Notes under the pieces: model-generated
The model's database searches: none
What the model saw: the letters and a program-made list of their open reading frames with translations, nothing else
What the model was told of the DNA's origin: nothing
Program-made: the position numbers and the translations under genes
DNA from: Methanobacteriota archaeon
Lineage (GTDB): Archaea > Thermoplasmatota > Poseidoniia > Poseidoniales > Poseidoniaceae
DNA: 7,243 bases
Direction: 5' to 3'
Assembly: GCA_002728035.1 (NCBI GenBank)
Contig: PBUZ01000092.1
Location: 1-7,243 of the forward strand
Shown here: positions 1-6,000 of the stretch, piece by piece
How positions within the stretch are numbered: the stretch's first letter is position 1
Layout: each line of letters opens with the position of its first letter

Positions 1-3000
1 ACCGTGACACCAACCGCCAGCGGCGGGACCGTCACCTCGTGGTCGATCAACGCAACGCTCCCAGCCGGGCTTTCCTTCTCGACCTCGACCGGTGCCATTT
101 CAGGTACACCAACGACCGTTACCTCGGCGACCACTTACACGGTCACGGCGAGCAACACGGGAGGCAGTGCAACGACCACGGTGACCATTGTTGTTTACGA
201 TGCAGCACCATCGGCCATCACCTACAGCCCGAGTTCACTCACGCTTACCAAGGGTTCAACCATGACAACCGTGACACCCACATCCAGTGGAGGAACGGTC
301 ACTTCATGGTCGATTTCCCCATCGCTTCCATCGGGTCTCTCGTTCTCGACCTCAACCGGTGCGATCAGTGGAACACCAACGGCCGTGTCCTCGTCGGCAA
401 ACTACACGGTAACGGCAACCAACCTCGGCGGTAGTGGAACGGCCACCGTGACCATCCAGGTGAACGACGTTTCCCCCTATTCTCTCGTGTACAGCGGAAG
501 TCCGTTCACCCTGACCAAGGGTACGGCCATGACGACGGTCACCCCAACGGTGAGTGGCGGTACAGTCACCTCATGGTCGATTTCCCCGTCGCTGCCAACC
601 GGTCTCTCTTTCTCCACCACCAACGGGGCGATTTCCGGTACGCCAACAAGCATCATGTCTTCCACAACCTATACCGTGACGGCCAGCAACACCGGTGGTA
701 GCGATACGACAACGGTGACCATTGTGGTCAACGATGTCGCCCCATCATCCATCGCTTACAGCGGCAGTCCGTTCACACTCAACAAAGACACAGCCATGAC
801 CACAGCTACACCCACTTCAAGCGGCGGCACCGTTACGTCTTGGTCGATTTCTCCATCGCTTCCAACAGGCCTTTCCTTCTCCACCTCAACAGGTGCGATT
901 TCCGGTACGCCAACGGTGACCTCCACCTCCACCACCTACACGGTGACGGCGAGCAACACCGGAGGCAGTGCTACTGCAACGATCACCATCGTCGTCAACG
1001 ATGCTGCCCCATCCGCTGTTGCTTACAGCGGCAGTCCGTTTACCTTGACGAAGGGTGTGGCCATGACCACAGCCACGCCGTCTTCAAGCGGTGGTGCCGT
1101 TGTCTCATGGTCGGTATCGCCTTCGCTTCCGGCCGGGCTGTCGCTCGATTCGTCAACGGGTGCCATCTCTGGTACACCAACGGCGATCACCTCGGTGGCA
1201 AATTACACGGTGACCGCAACGAACGCTGGCGGTAGTAACTCAACCACGGTGTCCATCGTTGTCAACGACGTTGCCCCATCGTCCATTACCTACAGTCCGA
1301 GTTCGCTCTCGCTGACAAAGGACGTGACCATGTCTGCAGTCACTCCAACTTCGAGCGGCGGAACCGTTGTTAGCTGGTCGATTTCACCAACGCTCCCAGC
1401 AGGTCTTTCCTTCTCGACCACAAGCGGTGCTATTTCTGGTACGCCAACAACCATTACGTCATCCACATCTTACACGGTGACGGCCAGTAACACCGGTGGA
1501 AGTGCAACGGCGATCGTGACCATTCAAGTGAACGTCGCTGCACCTTCGTCCATCTCTTACAGCCCGAGTTCGCTCACCTTGGCGAAAGGCGTCTCGATGA
1601 CGACGGTGACCCCGACCAGCAGCGGCGGGCCGGTCACTTCGTGGTCGATCACACCAACGCTCCCAGCAGGCCTGAACTTCAACACCACAACCGGCGCTAT
1701 CGGTGGAACACCGACAGCCGTCTCCTCTTCCACCTCCTACACTGTCACAGCCAGCAACGCTGGAGGAAGCGGTACAGCCACCGTCACCATCGCGGTCAAC
1801 GACATCGCCCCATCGTTGGTCACCTACAGTCCGAGTACGCTTTCGTTGACGAAGGACACGACCATGACAACGGTCACGCCAACCTCAAGCGGTGGTGCCG
1901 TCACGTCTTGGTCGATTTCTGGAACGCTGCCTGCAGGCCTCACCTTCTCGACCTCTACCGGTGCCATTTCGGGTACGCCGACATCGATCACTTCTGCCAC
2001 AACCTACACCGTAACAGCGAGCAACACTGGAGGCAGTGCAACGACGACGGTGACCATCTTGGTCAACGACGCCGCCCCAGTGATCGCTTACAGCCCAAGT
2101 TCGCTCACGCTCACGAAGGGCTCAGCTATGTCAACGGTATCGCCGTCTTCTACCGGTGGAACGGTCACCTCCTGGTCGATTTCCCCAACACTTCCAACTG
2201 GACTCACGTTCAACAACACCAACGGTGCCATCTCGGGTACACCAACGGGCGTGTCTTCCTCCAACAATTACACGGTAACGGCAACCAATCTCGGTGGTAG
2301 TGGCACGGCCATTGTGACCATCCAGGTCAACGATGTTTCCCCATACTCCATCCAGTACACTGGAAGTCCGTTCACCTTGACCAAGGGTACGACCATGACG
2401 ACGGCGACACCAAGTGCAGGCGGTGGAACAGTGACCTCCTGGACAATTTCGCCCAGCTTGCCTGCAGGCCTTCTGTTCTCGAGCTCAACCGGTGCAATCA
2501 GCGGAACGCCAACAGCGGTGTCTTCCTCTACGCAATACACGGTTACAGCGAGCAACACCGGTGGCAGTTCAACAGCCACCGTCACCATCACGGTCAACGA
2601 TGTTATTCCGTCTTCAATCGTTTACAGCGGAAATCCATTCACGCTCACGAAGGACTCGGCCATGACCACTTCAACTCCATCCAGCAGTGGTGGAACGGTC
2701 ACTTCTTGGTCGATTTCCCCGTCGCTTCCAAGTGGGCTTTCTTTCAACACCTCAACCGGAGCCATTTCAGGAACGCCAACGACCGTTACGTCCTCCACGA
2801 CCTACACCGTCACAGCAACCAACAGCGGTGGAAGTGCGACAACAACCGTGTCCATCATCGTCAACGATGCACCACCAGCAGGAGTTACCTACAGCGGAAG
2901 TCCATTCACGCTGACGAAGGGCACAACCATGACTTCAGTGACTCCGTCTGTGAGTGGCGGAACCGTTGTTAGCTGGTCGATTTCCCCCTCTCTGCCGACC

Positions 3001-6000
3001 GGCCTCTCCTTTGATACCTCAACCGGTGCGATCAGCGGTACACCAACGGTGGTTTCAGCCGCTACAAACTACACCGTTACGGCGACGAACGCTGGCGGCA
3101 GCAACTCAACGGTCGTATCGCTCGCTGTAAACGATATTGCTCCATCATCCATCACCTACACGCCCAACTCATTCACGCTGGCGAAGGATTCCGCCATGAC
3201 TGCTGTTACCCCGACCTCAAGCGGTGGGGCCGTCGTTACGTGGTCGGTTTCCCCCTCCCTCCCTGCCGGTCTTTCGATCGATTCCACAACTGGGGCCATC
3301 AGCGGAACACCAACGGTCACGTCCACCTCCACCACTTACACGATCACGGCCACCAACACCGGTGGAAGCGCAACGGCCACGGTGACCATCCACGTCACCG
3401 ACGCTGCTCCGTCCGCCATCGCTTACAGTCCGAGCTCGTTGACGCTCACGAAGGGCGTCGCCATGTCGTCGGTTACCCCGACTTCCAGTGGCGGCGCGGC
3501 GACTTCCTGGTCGATCAGCCCAACGCTCCCTGCGGGCCTCTCCTTTGACACCTCAACCGGTGCGATCAGTGGTACATCGACGGTCGTTTCTTCGTCCACG
3601 AACTACACCGTTACGGCATCGAATGCGGGCGGAAGTGCAACGGCCACGGTGACGATTCAGGTCAACGATATTGCTCCATCGTCCGTTGCCTACAGTCCGA
3701 GCACGCTCTCGCTGACCAAAGACTCGGCCATGACGACGGTTATCCCGACGTCAAGCGGTGGTGCAGTGATCGATTGGTCGGTCACGCCGTCGCTTCCAGC
3801 CGGTCTTTCCTTCGACAACTCCACGGGTGCCATTTCTGGTACGCCAACCGTTCTGAGCTCATCTACGTCCTACACCGTTACAGCGGCGAATTCTGGCGGT
3901 AGCGCCACGACCACGGTCACGATTGAAATCATCGTCGCTGCTCCGTCGGGTGTTGCCTTCACGCCAAGTTCACTCACACTGGAGAAAGGCACCACCATCA
4001 CGCCGGTCACCCCGACTGCAAGCGGTGGACCGGTTGCAACGTGGTCGATTTCGCCGACCCTGCCTGCTGGCCTTGCCTTCAATACCACGACCGGTGAAAT
4101 CAACGGAACTCCAACGGCCGTTTCACCGTCAACCACCTACACGGTCACCGCCACCAACGCCGGAGGTAGCGCCACGGCCACGTTGACCCTCGAGGTCAAC
4201 GATGTCGCCCCAGTAATGACCTACACGCCCGATGATCTGCAAATGATCAACAACACGGCGAGCAGTGATTTGCCGCTGGCACCAACGGTGACGGGGTCAG
4301 GTACGGTTGTTTCCTGGTCGATCAGCCCGAGCCTGCCAAACGGTCTTGTCTTCAGCACACTCGACGGAACCATCACCGGTACGCCGAGCGAGCTCCTTGC
4401 TCGCACCATGTTCACCATTACGGGAACGAACACCGGTGGAAGCGCCATCGCTTACGTGAACATCACGGTTGTCGACGAGGTACCAACGGTGACCTACACG
4501 CCTGACGACTTGAGTTTGACCAAGAACACCGCCAGCGTAGATCTCCCACTTTCGCCGACCTTCACCGGATCTGGCGCTCTGGTCTCTTGGACCGTTAGCC
4601 CCGATTTGCCTGCTGGTCTTACGCTCGATTCGTCAACCGGTGTCATCAGCGGTACGGCAACTGAATTGCTCGTTCGCACGATGTTCATCATCAACGCAAC
4701 GAACACCGGAGGAAGCACTCTGGCTTATGTGAACATCACCGTTGTCGACGAACTTTCCACCATCTCCTACACGCCCGATGATTTGAGCCTGATCAACAAC
4801 ACCGTCAGCAGCGACCTACCGCTTTCGCCAACGGTGCTTGGAGACGGTGAGATTCTCTCATGGACCATCACGCCAGCATTGCCTTCAGGTCTTGCCTTTG
4901 ACACCTCTACAGGTGAAATCAGCGGTACGCCAACCGAAATCTTCAGTCGCACCATGTTCATTGTGGAAGGAATCAACTCAGGAGGTACCGTAACGACGTA
5001 CATCAACATCACCGTTCTCGATAGCCTTCCCGTTGTGGAGTACCTACCGAGCGATGTTGAACTGCTCAACAACTCCAGTGTCATGGACCAACTTCCTGTT
5101 TCTACCGGTGGTCCTGTGCTGCAATGGTCGATTTCTCCAGCACTGCCTGCAGGCCTCACTTTCGACGCCAACACCGGCCGTATCAGTGGAACCCCATTGC
5201 AGATTACGGGCCAAACAACCTACACCATCACGGCTTCCAACGACAATGGATTTGCAACGGCCACCCTGAACATTACGGTCCAAGACATCGTGTACGACAC
5301 CACGCAAGGTCCCGTGTACGCTGTGAACGGGACGGCCATTGAGCCGGTTGCGCCAACATCGGCCATCAGCGATGCCCAGTACGAAATCCATCCAGAACTC
5401 CCAGAAGGACTGATGCTCGGCGAGAGCAATGGTACGGTGTACGGCGTTCCAAGCGAAGCCATGCCGCTAACAAACTACACGATTTATTCCAACTCGAGTT
5501 TGTTCAACGCCAGCTTCACCATCCAACTTGGTGTCCTTGAAGACACGGACGGCGACGGTCTACCAAACGAATTGCCAGAAGATTACTCGGGTGATTTGGA
5601 TGAAGATTTGGATGATGACGGCGATGGAGCGTCCGATTCCGACGAGGATGCGTGTGACTCCGAGGCACTCTCTGCTGATTCAACGCCCGCAGACCTCGAT
5701 GGCGATTCGATTTGCGATGCCTTGGATGACGATATTGACGGTGATGGATTGCCCAACACCGCTGAAGACAACAGCGGCAACTACACCTCGGAAGCGAACC
5801 CTGGGACCAATGCAACCAACGCCGATACCGATGGTGACGGCGTCTGCGACGGACCAAACGCTGTCGGTGGCGTCTGTGCAGCCGGCCCCGACGTCTTCCC
5901 GCATGATGCTGCAGCCTCGGTGGACACCGATGGTGACGGCATGCCCGATGACCTTGTTGATGATGTGGAGACAGATTTGGTCGCTGACGACAACGACGAC

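Larger units (their letters stand above)
1..4203 (+). repeat. Array A: sixteen tandem 89-residue He_PIG-type Ig-like domains
   Basis: The domains end at bases 201 (first one partial), 468, 735, 1002, 1269, 1536, 1803, 2070, 2334, 2601, 2868, 3135, 3402, 3669, 3936 and 4203. I number them d1-d16. The period is 267 bases (89 codons) throughout, except d9, which is one codon short in its N-terminal linker. The consensus order is a linker such as VND-xAPS, a strand ending LTK[GD], a Ser/Gly turn, SWSISPxLPAGLSF, STGAISGTPT, then YTVTASNxGGSATxTVTI. LPxGLxF, TG-I-GTPT and TVTA-N-GGS are the hallmark of the putative Ig (He_PIG) / cadherin-like beta-sandwich family. The array is very Ser/Thr-rich. 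By eye it has no Cys or Arg and usually one Lys per domain. The DNA copies differ at many synonymous sites, so the array is not a recent slippage product. Confidence 0.93.

Noticed and set aside
199..213. The VND-x-AP linkers as true cadherin calcium sites (DxNDNAP)
   Set aside because: The similarity is limited to the ND-x-(A)P core. The other cadherin ligands (LDRE, DxD) are not seen in the repeats, and the Asp is lost at the ends of d6 and d15, so calcium binding in array A is not supported.
1641..2300. A 219-codon open frame in frame 3, with similar ones at 39-434, 840-1235, 2706-2972, 3240-3548, 5124-5342 and 6222-6416
   Set aside because: Most start at the same ATGGTCGAT-like string, which is the WSI codon group of the Ig repeat read out of phase, and they recur with the 267-base period. 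The translations are His/Arg/Asn-rich with no domain sense.
2268..2597. Minus-strand open frames of 60-135 codons over the Ig arrays (also 477-665, 3870-4136, 4221-4448, 4494-4718, 4767-5174, 5044-5391, 5220-5462)
   Set aside because: They are antisense shadows of the repeated Thr/Val/Ser codons. They follow the repeat pattern, and no ribosome binding site or independent family signature is visible.
1..4203. CRISPR array or satellite-like non-coding repeat, suggested by the strict 267-base periodicity
   Set aside because: The period is an exact number of codons, differences concentrate at third positions, and the translation is a known Ig-like fold. There are no short identical repeats with unique spacers.
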